Part shown: piece after piece, positions 17,689 through 26,024 of the stretch
How the letters are laid out: each line of letters opens with the position of its first letter
Position numbering within the stretch: the stretch's first letter is position 1
NCBI GenBank assembly: GCA_041554195.1
Contig: JBFFMJ010000001.1
Span: 346,808-410,807 of the forward strand
DNA: 64,000 nt
Direction of reading: 5' to 3'
Source: JAPHSX01 sp041554195
Lineage (GTDB): Bacteria > Pseudomonadota > Gammaproteobacteria > Thiohalomonadales > Thiohalomonadaceae
The notes under the pieces: model-generated
Seen by the model: only the letters and a program-made list of their open reading frames with translations
Told to the model about the DNA's origin: nothing
The model's database searches: none
Position numbers and translations under genes: made by a program

Positions 17689-18325
17689 CGTGGCTGCCCT
17701 GGTTCATCTCTGCCAGCTTCTGCAAAAGCTTGGGGATACCGCCGTTGCGCACCTCGGTGGCAAAGGAGCTACGGTAGTTACTGACCAGGCTCACGCCATC
17801 CACCTTGATATCGTAAACCTTCCACTTCCCCGCCTTGTTCAGGTACATGCTGTAGTGCAGTGGAATACTGGGGCCACCGCTCTGTTGAATCTCGGTCTTG
17901 ACGTTAACCTTTTTCGCCCCCTCCTCGGCATGGAATGGGAGGTAACGCAGGTTCTGATCGGTATACTCCAGCAGGGCCTTGGCATAGGTGCGTACCAGCA
18001 GGGTGCGGAACTCGACGGTGAACTGCTGCTGCTGCTCCGACGAGGCGGTGCGCCAGTTTTTACCCAGCACCCAGATCGACATGCGGTGAAAATCGAAGTG
18101 CGGCAGCACCAGGTCTTCAACCAGCGGATAGATCAGATCCGAATCGGCCTTCAGTTTCTCGCTATCGATCTTAAGTCGTGCCAACACCTTATCGGTCGTC
18201 TCCTGCACCAACCGCTCGGCAGGATGGGTGACATTGGCAACATCAGCTGCCATAACGGGGAGGGCGAGCCCGGCCAGTGACAGCGCCAGGATAAAGGCAT
18301 TTACAAAGTGAAACGGCTTAATCAC
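17681..18325 (-). CDS. mlaC: Periplasmic phospholipid-binding protein MlaC
   Basis: Soluble shuttle carrying phospholipid between the outer-membrane MlaA complex and the inner-membrane MlaFEDB. 214 residues with a signal peptide (about residues 1-26, ALPVMAADV). The Tol-Tol-Ttg2 domain follows, with VLGKNWRTASSEQQQQF and VKTEIQQSGGPSIPLHY typical of the family. The start shares one base with the mlaD stop. Confidence 0.94.
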   Translation of the reverse strand: MIKPFHFVNAFILALSLAGLALPVMAADVANVTHPAERLVQETTDKVLARLKIDSEKLKADSDLIYPLVEDLVLPHFDFHRMSIWVLGKNWRTASSEQQQQFTVEFRTLLVRTYAKALLEYTDQNLRYLPFHAEEGAKKVNVKTEIQQSGGPSIPLHYSMYLNKAGKWKVYDIKVDGVSLVSNYRSSFATEVRNGGIPKLLQKLAEMNQGSHGG

Positions 18326-18795
18326 TACTGTTCTCCTTCTGATGCCTTGTTGAATAGAAACTGGCCAATGAGCTGTTCCAGCACCAGGGCACTCTGGGTC
18401 AACATGATCTCACTGCCCTGCTCCAGCACCTCCTCCTCACCACCGGGCTCCAGCCCCACATACTGCTCACCGAGCAGACCGGCAGTAAAAATATTGGCAC
18501 TGGTATCGGCGGGCAGCCTGTCATACTGGCTGCTGATGTGCAGGGTCACCACCCCCTCGAAGGTCATGGGGTCAAAACCGATGTCACTAACACGTCCCAC
18601 CCGCACCCCGGCCATGGTCACCGGTGAGCGCACCTTCAGGCTGCCGATATTCTCAAAGCGGGCCGTGACATCGTAACCGACATCATCGCTCACCACGCTG
18701 AGGTTGCTCACCTGCATCGCCAGCATAAACAGTGCGGCCATACCGGCGGCAATAAACAGGCCGACCCAAATTTCGACACTCCTTGATTGCATCAT
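18325..18795 (-). CDS. mlaD: Mla transporter MCE-domain protein MlaD
   Basis: 156-residue protein with one membrane helix (about residues 9-28) and a single MCE domain (about 38-116) forming the periplasmic hexameric ring that binds phospholipid. Visible MCE hallmarks are FENIGSLKVRSPVTMAGVRVG and the loop LLGEQYVGLEPGG. Located one base downstream of mlaE. Confidence 0.95.
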   Translation of the reverse strand: MMQSRSVEIWVGLFIAAGMAALFMLAMQVSNLSVVSDDVGYDVTARFENIGSLKVRSPVTMAGVRVGRVSDIGFDPMTFEGVVTLHISSQYDRLPADTSANIFTAGLLGEQYVGLEPGGEEEVLEQGSEIMLTQSALVLEQLIGQFLFNKASEGEQ

Positions 18796-18796
18796 A

Positions 18797-19579
18797 TTAA
18801 TTCTCTCCGAACATCAAAGCGGTAAGGATAAAATCGAGCCCCAGCACGGCCAGGGAGCTGTGTACCACGGTACGAGTCGTTGCACGGCTCACCCCCTCCG
18901 AGGTGGGCACCGCATCGTTACCCTCGAAGATGGCGATCCAGGTCACCACCACACCGAACACCAGGCTCTTGATCACCCCGTTGTAAATATCGTCTTGCAG
19001 ATCCACCTTGGATTGCATATTGGCCCAGTAGGCCCCCTCATCCACGCCGAGCAGGCCGACACCGACAAAATAGCCCCCCATCACACCGACCGCACTGAAG
19101 ATCGCGGCAAGCAGTGGCATCGAAATAAAGCCGGCAAGAAAACGCGGGGCAAGCACCCGTTTGATCGGGTCCACCGCCATCATCTCCATACCAGAGAGCT
19201 GCTCGGTCGCCTTCATCAGGCCGATCTCGGCGGTGAGCGCCGAACCGGCACGCCCGGCGAACAGCAACGCGGTCACCACCGGCCCCAGTTCGCGCACCAG
19301 GGTTAGCGCCACCATGGTGCCCAGTGCCGACTCGGTACCATAGTCCTTGAGCAGGTTATAGCCCTGCAGCCCCAGCACCATACCGACGAAAAAACCGGAG
19401 ACCACGATAATCAGCAGCGACAAAACCCCCACCGAGAAGACCTGTTGCACGATCAGACGCGGGCGAATCACCACACTGGGGATCGCCGTAATCAGATAGT
19501 AAAAGAGGATATGGCCACGACCCAGACGCTCAAAAAAGTCCAGTCCGCTACGACCCAGTTGTTGTAACCTTTCGAGCAT
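18797..19579 (-). CDS. mlaE: Mla transporter permease MlaE
   Basis: Inner-membrane permease of the MlaFEDB phospholipid ABC transporter; 260 residues with about five membrane segments. The conserved MlaE core GMVLGLQGYNLLKDYGTES and LVRELGPVVTALLFAGRAGSA is seen. The frame is open to 19606, but ATG at 19577-19579 overlaps the mlaF stop by one base (TGATG) and gives the usual MLERLQQLG start. Confidence 0.95.
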   Translation of the reverse strand: MLERLQQLGRSGLDFFERLGRGHILFYYLITAIPSVVIRPRLIVQQVFSVGVLSLLIIVVSGFFVGMVLGLQGYNLLKDYGTESALGTMVALTLVRELGPVVTALLFAGRAGSALTAEIGLMKATEQLSGMEMMAVDPIKRVLAPRFLAGFISMPLLAAIFSAVGVMGGYFVGVGLLGVDEGAYWANMQSKVDLQDDIYNGVIKSLVFGVVVTWIAIFEGNDAVPTSEGVSRATTRTVVHSSLAVLGLDFILTALMFGEN

Positions 19580-20409
19580 CAGCCCCTCCTCCCTTCGCGG
19601 CCGCACATCAGATCATCGGCATAATCGTCGGCAGTGTAGTGGAAGGGCACCGGTCCATCGGGCAGCCCCTGCAGGAACTGCTGCGCCCACTCAGAATCAG
19701 AGCGTCCCAACTCCTCGGGGGACCCCTGCCCCACCACCTTGCCCCCGGAGAGCAGGTAGATATAGTCGGAGATCGCGGCGGTCTCCTTTACGTCATGAGA
19801 GACCACAATACTGCTCAGCCCCAGGGCATCGTTAAGGGTGCGGATCAGCTTCACCAACACCCCCATGGAGATCGGGTCCTGCCCGGTGAAGGGCTCGTCA
19901 TACATCATCATCATCGGATCCAGCGCAATGGCACGGGCCATCGCTACCCGCCGCGCCATACCACCGGAGAGCTCGCTCGGCATCAGGCGACGGGCACCGC
20001 GCAAACCAACCGCCTGCAGCTTCATCAGTACCAGGTCACGCAGCATCGGTTCGGGCAGTTTCGTGTGTTCGCGTAGCGGAAAGGCAACGTTTTCGTAGAC
20101 GTCAATATCGGTCAGCAGGGCACCACTCTGGAACAGAAACCCCATGCGCTTGCGCAGTTGATAGAGCTTGTCGCGGGAGAGCGTGGTCACCTCCTCGCCA
20201 TCCACGCGAATGGTGCCCTCCTGGGGACGCAACTGGCCGCCGATGAGCTTGAGCAGGGTGGTCTTGCCGGTGCCACTGGGGCCCATGATGGCCGTCACCT
20301 TGCCGCGCGGGATATCGAGGTCGATACCGTCAAAGATCATGCGATCGCCACGGGCGAATCGCAGACCGCGGACCTCCACTAACGGTAACTCGTTATGCTG
20401 GGACATCAC
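19579..20409 (-). CDS. mlaF: Mla transporter ATPase MlaF
   Basis: ABC ATPase of the phospholipid transporter, first gene of mlaFEDCB. The 276 residues contain Walker A GPSGTGKTTL, Q-loop FLFQSGALLTDIDV, signature LSGGMARRVAMARA and Walker B MMMYDEPFTGQDP. A leftward terminator-like hairpin sits at 20446-20462, upstream of its start, so the mla unit probably has its own promoter in 20410-20445. Confidence 0.96.
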   Translation of the reverse strand: MMSQHNELPLVEVRGLRFARGDRMIFDGIDLDIPRGKVTAIMGPSGTGKTTLLKLIGGQLRPQEGTIRVDGEEVTTLSRDKLYQLRKRMGFLFQSGALLTDIDVYENVAFPLREHTKLPEPMLRDLVLMKLQAVGLRGARRLMPSELSGGMARRVAMARAIALDPMMMMYDEPFTGQDPISMGVLVKLIRTLNDALGLSSIVVSHDVKETAAISDYIYLLSGGKVVGQGSPEELGRSDSEWAQQFLQGLPDGPVPFHYTADDYADDLMCGREGRRG

Positions 20410-20445
20410 TCTTCCCTACCCAATCTCATACTTTTTATAGTTAAA

Positions 20446-20462
20446 GAGGCCCATCGGGCCTC
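20446..20462 (-). terminator. Candidate leftward terminator
   Basis: GAGGCCC / GGGCCTC perfect 7-bp stem with a 3-base loop; on the minus strand it is followed by CTTTAACTATAAAAAG, a weak T/A-rich tail. It lies after the stop of the 20517 gene and before mlaF, so it probably separates the two. Confidence 0.6.
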
Positions 20463-20516
20463 GCTTGTCTGCCGCAAGTGTCATCGAAAGGAAAGACAAG
20501 GTCAACCGCCGCCCGC

Positions 20517-21050
20517 CTAACCACCCAGAAGCAATGCCAGATCCCGTGCCGGGCGCAACGTATCGCTGGCCTCCGCCCCCACCACCAGCAACAGGCGCGC
20601 CCCCCCCAGCGCCATCGTCCGCTCCATTTCTCCGCGCAACGGGCGCAGGGCCAGATTCTGCTGCACATGCAACAGGGCAAAGGCATCGGCGCTAAATGGA
20701 GACTGCGAGAGCATCGATGTGCCATTGAGATCAACCACCCCACCCCAGTGGGCAGCAAACGCCTCATCTTGCAGCAGTAGCTGCAGGCGGGCCGTGGCCG
20801 CCGCGTCGCTGCCGCTCACCTCCCAGTAGAAGCGAAAATCCGCCGACACCTGCTCCAACCACTCCAGCACCGTCTCATCATCCGCCTGCGACCACTCACA
20901 CAAGGGCACCACCACCGCGAAAAACTCATTGGCGTAGTAATCCAGCCGCCACTCGGCAGGCATATCATCAGGATAGAAGCCGTCCCACGCCGCGCCCTGC
21001 CAGCCGTAGGCAGCCACTTCAATCGATGTCGTCATTTCTTGTTCACTCAT
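20517..21050 (-). CDS. Short DUF72-like protein of unknown function
   Basis: 177 residues, no named function. The first ~50 residues (YGWQGAAWDGFYPDDMPAEW, then LDYYANEFFAVVVP) resemble the start of DUF72/YecE-type TIM-barrel proteins, which are usually 230-300 residues. The rest is shorter and diverged and ends in ARLLLVVGAEASDT, so this may be a reduced or very divergent relative. The ATG has little Shine-Dalgarno sequence; a TATAAT on its strand (21060-21065) sits only about 10 bases upstream, suggesting a very short leader or use of the ATG at 21035. Confidence 0.65.
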   Translation of the reverse strand: MSEQEMTTSIEVAAYGWQGAAWDGFYPDDMPAEWRLDYYANEFFAVVVPLCEWSQADDETVLEWLEQVSADFRFYWEVSGSDAAATARLQLLLQDEAFAAHWGGVVDLNGTSMLSQSPFSADAFALLHVQQNLALRPLRGEMERTMALGGARLLLVVGAEASDTLRPARDLALLLGG

Positions 21051-21067
21051 AGGCGGGGTATTATAGA
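21039..21067 (+). promoter_or_regulatory. Candidate sigma-70 promoter for the zinc-ribbon gene
   Basis: TTGTTC (21039-21044), a 17-base spacer and TATAGA (21062-21067), ending 27 bases before the GTG at 21095. On the opposite strand the overlapping TATAAT could serve the divergent gene. Consensus reading only. Confidence 0.35.
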
Positions 21068-21094
21068 GACATCAGCAGCAAACGGGAGAGTACT

Positions 21095-21280
21095 GTGGGA
21101 GATGTCGTCGCCTTCAAGCGCCCCAAACCCGGCGAAAAACACAAGGGCAAGACCCTCTGCAAAAGCGGCTTCCACAAATGGGAAGTGGTTACGGGCAATC
21201 CCTTCGATGTAAAGAGTGGCAAACTGATCAGTCGCTACCGCTGCTCGCGCTGCGGTGCGACCCGCACCGAGGCACGCTAA
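21095..21280 (+). CDS. Small zinc-ribbon-like protein, function unknown
   Basis: 61 residues starting at GTG with GGGAGAG 7 bases upstream. Basic N-terminus (FKRPKPGEKHKGKTLCKSG) followed by a single C-terminal CSRCGATR knuckle; with the earlier Cys and His (LCKSGFHKW) these could bind one zinc. Divergent from the DUF72-like gene. Probably a nucleic-acid-binding accessory protein, but that is inference. Confidence 0.65.
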   Translation: MGDVVAFKRPKPGEKHKGKTLCKSGFHKWEVVTGNPFDVKSGKLISRYRCSRCGATRTEAR

Positions 21281-21355
21281 TCCGCACCGAGACTTGCTTT
21301 ACCCACCCTTCGCTGTAGATAATCGCCCCTAATTTGATCGCACCAAGGACTACTC

Positions 21356-22129
21356 GTGCCGCTGTTTGGAAAGTTACTCCCCATTGCCCTGCTCACGCTT
21401 CTTGCCAGCGGCTGTGCCACGCTACAGGGGCCAACGGAGAAGAAAGACCCCTTCGAGGGCTTCAACCGGGCGGTATTCGACTTTAACGATAGCTTTGACC
21501 GCCATGTACTCAAACCGGTGGCCGAGAGTTACGATGCGGTGTTGCCGAGCCAGGTCAACAACAGCATCTCCAATGTGTTTAGTCACCTCGATGATGTGGT
21601 GGTAATCATTAACGATATTCTACAGTTGAAGTTCGAGCAGACCCTCTCCGATGTGGGGCGCTTTACCTTTAACACCACCTTTGGCCTGTTCGGCCTGTTC
21701 GATGTGGCGAGCCACATGGATCTGCCCAAACACAATGAAGACTTCGGCCAGACACTGGGCCACTGGGGGCTGGGCAGTGGCCCCTACCTGGTGCTACCGA
21801 TACTCGGCCCCAGCACCCTGCGCGACGGCAGCGGCCTGCTTGTCGATTGGCAGCTCGACCCCATCGCACAGATTGAAGATACCCCGACACGCTGGGCTAC
21901 CATCGGCCTGGAGGGCATCGACACCCGTGCCGGTCTGCTGCGCGCCAGCCGCATTCTCGATACCGCCTCGCTCGATCCCTATGTATTCCTGCGTGACGCC
22001 TACCTGCAGCGCCGTAACAATCTGGTCTACGACGGTAACCCACCACAGAGCGAACTGGATGAGTTCGACCCCTTTGCCGAGGACGAGTTTGACCCCTTAG
22101 CCGAAGAGGAGCCCGCCCCCGCCGAGTAG
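21356..22129 (+). CDS. mlaA: Outer-membrane lipoprotein MlaA (VacJ)
   Basis: Outer-membrane part of the Mla pathway that extracts mislocalised phospholipid. 257 residues from GTG 21356, with lipobox LLASGC (Cys about residue 20). The VacJ signature is clear: DPFEGFNRAVFDFNDSFDRH, then NTTFGLFGLFDVASHMDLP and EDFGQTLGHWGLGSGPYLV. A repetitive acidic tail (two DEFDP units) extends beyond the domain. In E. coli mlaA is unlinked to mlaFEDCB; here it lies about 1 kb away and divergent. Confidence 0.95.
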   Translation: MPLFGKLLPIALLTLLASGCATLQGPTEKKDPFEGFNRAVFDFNDSFDRHVLKPVAESYDAVLPSQVNNSISNVFSHLDDVVVIINDILQLKFEQTLSDVGRFTFNTTFGLFGLFDVASHMDLPKHNEDFGQTLGHWGLGSGPYLVLPILGPSTLRDGSGLLVDWQLDPIAQIEDTPTRWATIGLEGIDTRAGLLRASRILDTASLDPYVFLRDAYLQRRNNLVYDGNPPQSELDEFDPFAEDEFDPLAEEEPAPAE

Positions 22130-22202
22130 AGACTTGCATTGTCTGCAGACAGCCGATTTAATGCCCCTCTTTCCACCACCCTGAATAGATAAGCGCAAAC
22201 CT

Positions 22203-23186
22203 ATGCTCTGGACCTCTTTCCTCGCCATTATCGGCGGCTTTGCCCTGCTGGTGTGGGGGGCCGACCGTTTTGTGGCCGGTGCCTCCGCCACCGCCCGCAA
22301 CCTCGGTGTCTCTCCGCTAATCATCGGTCTGACCATCGTCGGTTTTGGCACCTCGGCCCCGGAAATGCTGGTCTCCGCCATCGCCGCCGCGGCGGGCAAC
22401 CCCAATATGGGTATCGGTAATGCGCTCGGTTCCAACATCACCAATATCGGCCTGGTGCTGGGGATCACCGCGCTGGTGACCCCGCTGGCAGTCCATTCCG
22501 AAACGCTGAGGCGCGAATTCCCCATCCTCTTTGCCATCATGCTGGTGGCGCTGCTGCTGCTGCTGGACAGTGAAATGGGCCTCTTCGATGGCACCGTGCT
22601 GCTCACCGGCATGGGCGTAATGATCTACTGGATGGTCTCACTGGGTCTGCGCGAACGAAACAAGGGCGAGCCTGTCGACCCCATGGAGAGTGAATTCTCC
22701 GATGAAATCCCGGCCCACATGCCGATGAAAATGGCACTGTTCTGGCTAATATTAGGCATGCTGATACTGCTCGGCAGTTCCCGCATGCTGGTGTGGGGCT
22801 CGGTCAATGTAGCGCAGTGGTTCGGCATTAGTGACCTCATCATCGGTCTGACCATCATCGCTATCGGCACCAGCCTGCCGGAGCTGGCCGCCTCGGTGAT
22901 GAGTGCGCTCAAGGGCGAGCACGACATCGCCGTCGGGAACGTACTCGGCTCCAATATGTTCAACCTGCTGGCGGTGCTGGGCATGCCGGGGCTAATCATG
23001 CCCTCGGCCACCCCGCCAGAGCTGCTGAGTCGTGACTTTCCGGCGATGATCGGCCTGAGTATCGCCCTTTTCGCCATGGGTTACGGTTTTCTCAAACCGG
23101 GCCACATCACCCGCGCCGAAGGTGGTCTGCTGCTGACCGGTTATTTCGTTTACATGGGCTTGCTGTATCATGCGAGCATGGGCTAG
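22203..23186 (+). CDS. yrbG: Calcium/sodium antiporter family protein (YrbG-like)
   Basis: Inner-membrane cation/Ca2+ exchanger, 327 residues and about ten helices. The two inverted alpha repeats are visible: VGFGTSAPEMLVSAIAAA near residue 50 and IAIGTSLPELAASVMSAL near 220, each carrying the ion-binding GTS-PE motif, plus GNALGSNITNI and GNVLGSNMFNL. It lies upstream of kdsD as in E. coli. The ion transported is not shown by sequence. Confidence 0.92.
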   Translation: MLWTSFLAIIGGFALLVWGADRFVAGASATARNLGVSPLIIGLTIVGFGTSAPEMLVSAIAAAAGNPNMGIGNALGSNITNIGLVLGITALVTPLAVHSETLRREFPILFAIMLVALLLLLDSEMGLFDGTVLLTGMGVMIYWMVSLGLRERNKGEPVDPMESEFSDEIPAHMPMKMALFWLILGMLILLGSSRMLVWGSVNVAQWFGISDLIIGLTIIAIGTSLPELAASVMSALKGEHDIAVGNVLGSNMFNLLAVLGMPGLIMPSATPPELLSRDFPAMIGLSIALFAMGYGFLKPGHITRAEGGLLLTGYFVYMGLLYHASMG

Positions 23187-23201
23187 CCGAGGAGAAAGAC
23201 A

Positions 23202-23402
23202 ATGCAAAACGAACAATTTACAGTACAGAACGTCAAGTGTGGTGGCTGCGTCAGCGCCGTCGAAAATGGCCTCAAGGAGCTGGCCGGGGTTAGCGAAGTC
23301 AGCGTCACCATCGACGGTGGCTTGGTAAACGTTAGCGGCGATGCCCTGGATCGCGCCACCCTCAGCGCCAAACTGGCTGAACTGGGCTACCCTGAGGCAT
23401 AG
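23202..23402 (+). CDS. Heavy-metal-associated (CopZ-like) domain protein
   Basis: 66-residue stand-alone HMA domain. The metal site is VKCGGCVSAVE (CGGC; the usual form is MxCxxC), followed by the expected beta-alpha-beta pattern and ending ALDRATLSAKLAELGYPE. GGAG lies 9 bases before the ATG. It sits between yrbG and kdsD, 15 and 6 bases from its neighbours, and must be co-transcribed with them. Copper is the common ligand of the family but no copper gene is adjacent. Confidence 0.85.
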   Translation: MQNEQFTVQNVKCGGCVSAVENGLKELAGVSEVSVTIDGGLVNVSGDALDRATLSAKLAELGYPEA

Positions 23403-23408
23403 TCAAAG

Positions 23409-24395
23409 ATGACACGCGAAATCGACCAGCAGCGCATTATCGAACTGGGCCGGGCAGTACTCGAAACCGAGGCCGAGGCCATCACCGCGCTTAAGCAGCG
23501 CCTGGACGAGAGCTTTGTTACCGCCTGTCACCACATGCTCCACTGCGAGGGGCGCATCGTCGTTACCGGCATGGGCAAATCGGGCCACATCGGCGATAAG
23601 ATCGCCGCCACCCTGGCCAGTACCGGCAGCCCCTCCTTCTTCGTCCACCCCGGCGAGGCGAGCCACGGCGACCTGGGCATGATCACCGCCAAGGATGTGG
23701 TGATCGCCCTCTCCAACTCCGGTGAGACTGACGAAATCCTCACCATCCTCCCTATCATTAAACGCCTCGGAGTCCCCCTGATCACCCTCACCGGTAATCC
23801 CGACTCGCGCCTCGCCCGCGCCGCCGAGGCCAATATCGATGTCAGCGTCGCCAAGGAGGCCTGTCCGCTGGGACTCGCTCCCACCGCCAGCACCACCGCC
23901 GCGCTGGCAATGGGCGATGCCCTTGCGGTGGCGCTGCTGGAGTCACGTGGTTTTACCGAAGAGGACTTCGCCCGCTCCCACCCGGCGGGGAGCCTGGGCC
24001 GCCGCCTGCTGCTGCGTATCGAAGACCTGATGCACAGCGGCGACACCCTTCCCCGGGTCAGTGAAAACGCCACCCTCAGTGAGGCCCTGCTGGAGATGAG
24101 TACCAAGGGGCTGGGCATGACCACGGTAAGCGATGCCGATAACAAATTGATCGGCCTGTTCACCGATGGTGACCTACGCCGTCTGCTCGACCACGGTGAG
24201 GTATCGATCCATACCCTATGCGTCTCTGATGTCATGCAGCGCCGCTTTACCACCGTCCAAAGCGGCATACTGGCCGCCGAGGCACTGCGCATTATGGATG
24301 AGAAACGAATTAACGCCCTGCCGGTGGTCGATGCCGAAGGTAGCCTCATCGGGGCGCTCAATATGCACGATATGCTGCGTGCCGGCGTGGTATAG
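23409..24395 (+). CDS. kdsD: Arabinose-5-phosphate isomerase
   Basis: Interconverts ribulose-5-P and arabinose-5-P, the first step to KDO for lipopolysaccharide. 328 residues: SIS domain (about 35-180; VVTGMGKSGHIGDKIAATL, STGSPSFFVHPGEASHGDLG) and a C-terminal pair of CBS domains (about 205-325). Full length, followed by kdsC as in E. coli. Confidence 0.96.
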   Translation: MTREIDQQRIIELGRAVLETEAEAITALKQRLDESFVTACHHMLHCEGRIVVTGMGKSGHIGDKIAATLASTGSPSFFVHPGEASHGDLGMITAKDVVIALSNSGETDEILTILPIIKRLGVPLITLTGNPDSRLARAAEANIDVSVAKEACPLGLAPTASTTAALAMGDALAVALLESRGFTEEDFARSHPAGSLGRRLLLRIEDLMHSGDTLPRVSENATLSEALLEMSTKGLGMTTVSDADNKLIGLFTDGDLRRLLDHGEVSIHTLCVSDVMQRRFTTVQSGILAAEALRIMDEKRINALPVVDAEGSLIGALNMHDMLRAGVV

Positions 24396-24422
24396 CACGA
24401 CACAATTTAGGATACTGAAGCG

Positions 24423-24947
24423 ATGCAGGACATTATCGAAAAAGCACGTGACATCCGCCTGGTGATCTTCGATGTCGATGGCGTACTCACCGATGGCAGC
24501 CTGTTCATCGGCGATGGCGGCGAAGAGTACAAGGCCTTCAACTCACGTGACGGTCACGGCATGAAGATGCTGCAGAAGAGCGGCGTCGATATCGGCATTA
24601 TCACCGGGCGCACCTCCGATGTGGTGCGCCACCGCATGGACAGCCTCGGCATCAGACACGTCTATCAGGGGCAGCTCGACAAGCGCCCCGCCTTCGAGGA
24701 TTTGATCGCCAAGCTTGGCATCCCCGCCGAGCAGGTCGCCTATGTGGGCGATGATGTCATCGACCTGCCCATCCTGATTCGTGTGGGGCTGGCCATCGCG
24801 GTGCAGGATGCCCACCAGCTGGTCAAGCAGCACAGCCACTGGATCACCCCCAACCCCGGCGGTCGCCGCGCAGCGCGGGATGTCTGTGAATTTATCATGC
24901 AGGCCCAGGGCACCCTGCAAGACCAGCTCAACTACTATTTGCAATGA
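24423..24947 (+). CDS. kdsC: KDO-8-phosphate phosphatase
   Basis: HAD-family phosphatase releasing KDO from KDO-8-P. 174 residues without a cap domain. Catalytic motif I is IFDVDGVLTDGSLF (nucleophile and acid Asp), motif II IITGRTSD, motif IV VGDDVIDLPIL. The stop overlaps lptC by 4 bases. Confidence 0.96.
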   Translation: MQDIIEKARDIRLVIFDVDGVLTDGSLFIGDGGEEYKAFNSRDGHGMKMLQKSGVDIGIITGRTSDVVRHRMDSLGIRHVYQGQLDKRPAFEDLIAKLGIPAEQVAYVGDDVIDLPILIRVGLAIAVQDAHQLVKQHSHWITPNPGGRRAARDVCEFIMQAQGTLQDQLNYYLQ

Positions 24948-25510
24948 ACCCGAAAAACCTGTTTCTAGTCACCCTCGCCCTGATCCTGGTGGTGCTGATT
25001 AACCGGCTCGCCGAAGAGGGGGTGAAGCAGGTGGATAAACGCCTGACAGCAGCGCCTGAAATAAAACAGGACTACTACCTCAATGACTTTAGCGTCACCG
25101 CACTGAACGAGCAGGGTCAGCCGCAACACCGGCTGCAGGCATCACAACTCAGCCACTTCAGTAACGGTGTACAGACCACACTGCAACAACCGACCATGGA
25201 GGTCTATCGGCAGGGCAAAGTGGAGTGGCGCGTGGTGGCCGAGCGTGGTGAATTGGACCAGGAACGTGACGAGGTACTGTTACAGGGCAAGGTGGAACTC
25301 CTTCAGCCTGCGGGCACCACACCGCTACAACTCACCACCTCAAGCCTGCTTATCCAGCCGCAACAGGGACGCGCCGAAACCGATCAGCCTGTCACCCTGA
25401 TTCAGGCAAAAAACCGTATTGATGCCATTGGTATGAAGATTGAACAACAGGGCCAGCGTCTGCTGCTGCTCTCCAAGGTAAGGGGGAGCTATGCCACGCT
25501 GGCCCCTTAG
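24944..25510 (+). CDS. lptC: LPS export protein LptC
   Basis: Bitopic inner-membrane protein that takes lipopolysaccharide from LptBFG and hands it to LptA. 188 residues with an N-terminal helix (LFLVTLALILVVLINRL) and a periplasmic beta-jellyroll with the typical YYLNDFSVTALNEQGQPQHR start. The gene overlaps lptA by 20 bases. LptF and LptG are not in the window. Confidence 0.93.
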   Translation: MNPKNLFLVTLALILVVLINRLAEEGVKQVDKRLTAAPEIKQDYYLNDFSVTALNEQGQPQHRLQASQLSHFSNGVQTTLQQPTMEVYRQGKVEWRVVAERGELDQERDEVLLQGKVELLQPAGTTPLQLTTSSLLIQPQQGRAETDQPVTLIQAKNRIDAIGMKIEQQGQRLLLLSKVRGSYATLAP

Positions 25511-26024
25511 TTTGTTGCTGCTGCTACCGCTGTCGCTGCCCGCTGAGCAGACAACGGGGAAGCCCGCCCCGATCACCATTGAAGCCGACCGCCTGGAGCT
25601 GGATCAGAAGCGCGGCAGCAGCCACTATCAGGGTAATGTGCTGCTGCAACAGGGTGCCTTACAGATCAAGGCCGACAGCATCACCCTGCACACGGTGAAT
25701 AAAAAACTGCAACGCGCCGTGGCCAAGGGGCAGCCCGCCACCCTGCTGCAACAGGGTGACACCCCCGAGACGGCAATGCGCGCCGAGGCACAGCTGATGG
25801 AGTACCTGCCGCAAAACGGGCAGGTAGAACTCACGGGCCAGGCCAGACTGTGGCGCAATGGCAATGAATTTAGCGGTGAGCAGATCAGCTACAACCTGAA
25901 ACAGCAGCTGGTGAAAGCCTCAGGCAGCGAGCAGGGCGACGGCCGGGTGCGGGTATTACTGCAACCAGCGGGTACTCCTGCGGAACCAGAGGTGATTCTC
26001 CCAGAATCGGAGGAGACCCCATGA
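25491..26024 (+). CDS. lptA: LPS periplasmic bridge protein LptA
   Basis: OstA-like protein forming the periplasmic lipopolysaccharide bridge; 177 residues. A short signal peptide (LSLLLLLPLSLPAEQ) precedes the jellyroll, whose repeating elements include ITIEADRLELDQKRG, YQGNVLLQQGALQIKADSI and LTGQARLWRNGNEFSGEQI. Start overlaps lptC by 20 bases; stop overlaps lptB by 4. Confidence 0.94.
   Translation: MPRWPLSLLLLLPLSLPAEQTTGKPAPITIEADRLELDQKRGSSHYQGNVLLQQGALQIKADSITLHTVNKKLQRAVAKGQPATLLQQGDTPETAMRAEAQLMEYLPQNGQVELTGQARLWRNGNEFSGEQISYNLKQQLVKASGSEQGDGRVRVLLQPAGTPAEPEVILPESEETP

Noticed and set aside
22140..22151. TGTCTGCAGACA 12-base palindrome between mlaA and yrbG as an operator or terminator
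   Set aside because: It has no T-run and there is no promoter nearby or second copy; too short to support a claim.
25491..25510. Frameshift suspected at the lptC-lptA overlap
   Set aside because: Both proteins are full length with normal termini; a 20-base overlap is simply a tight operon.
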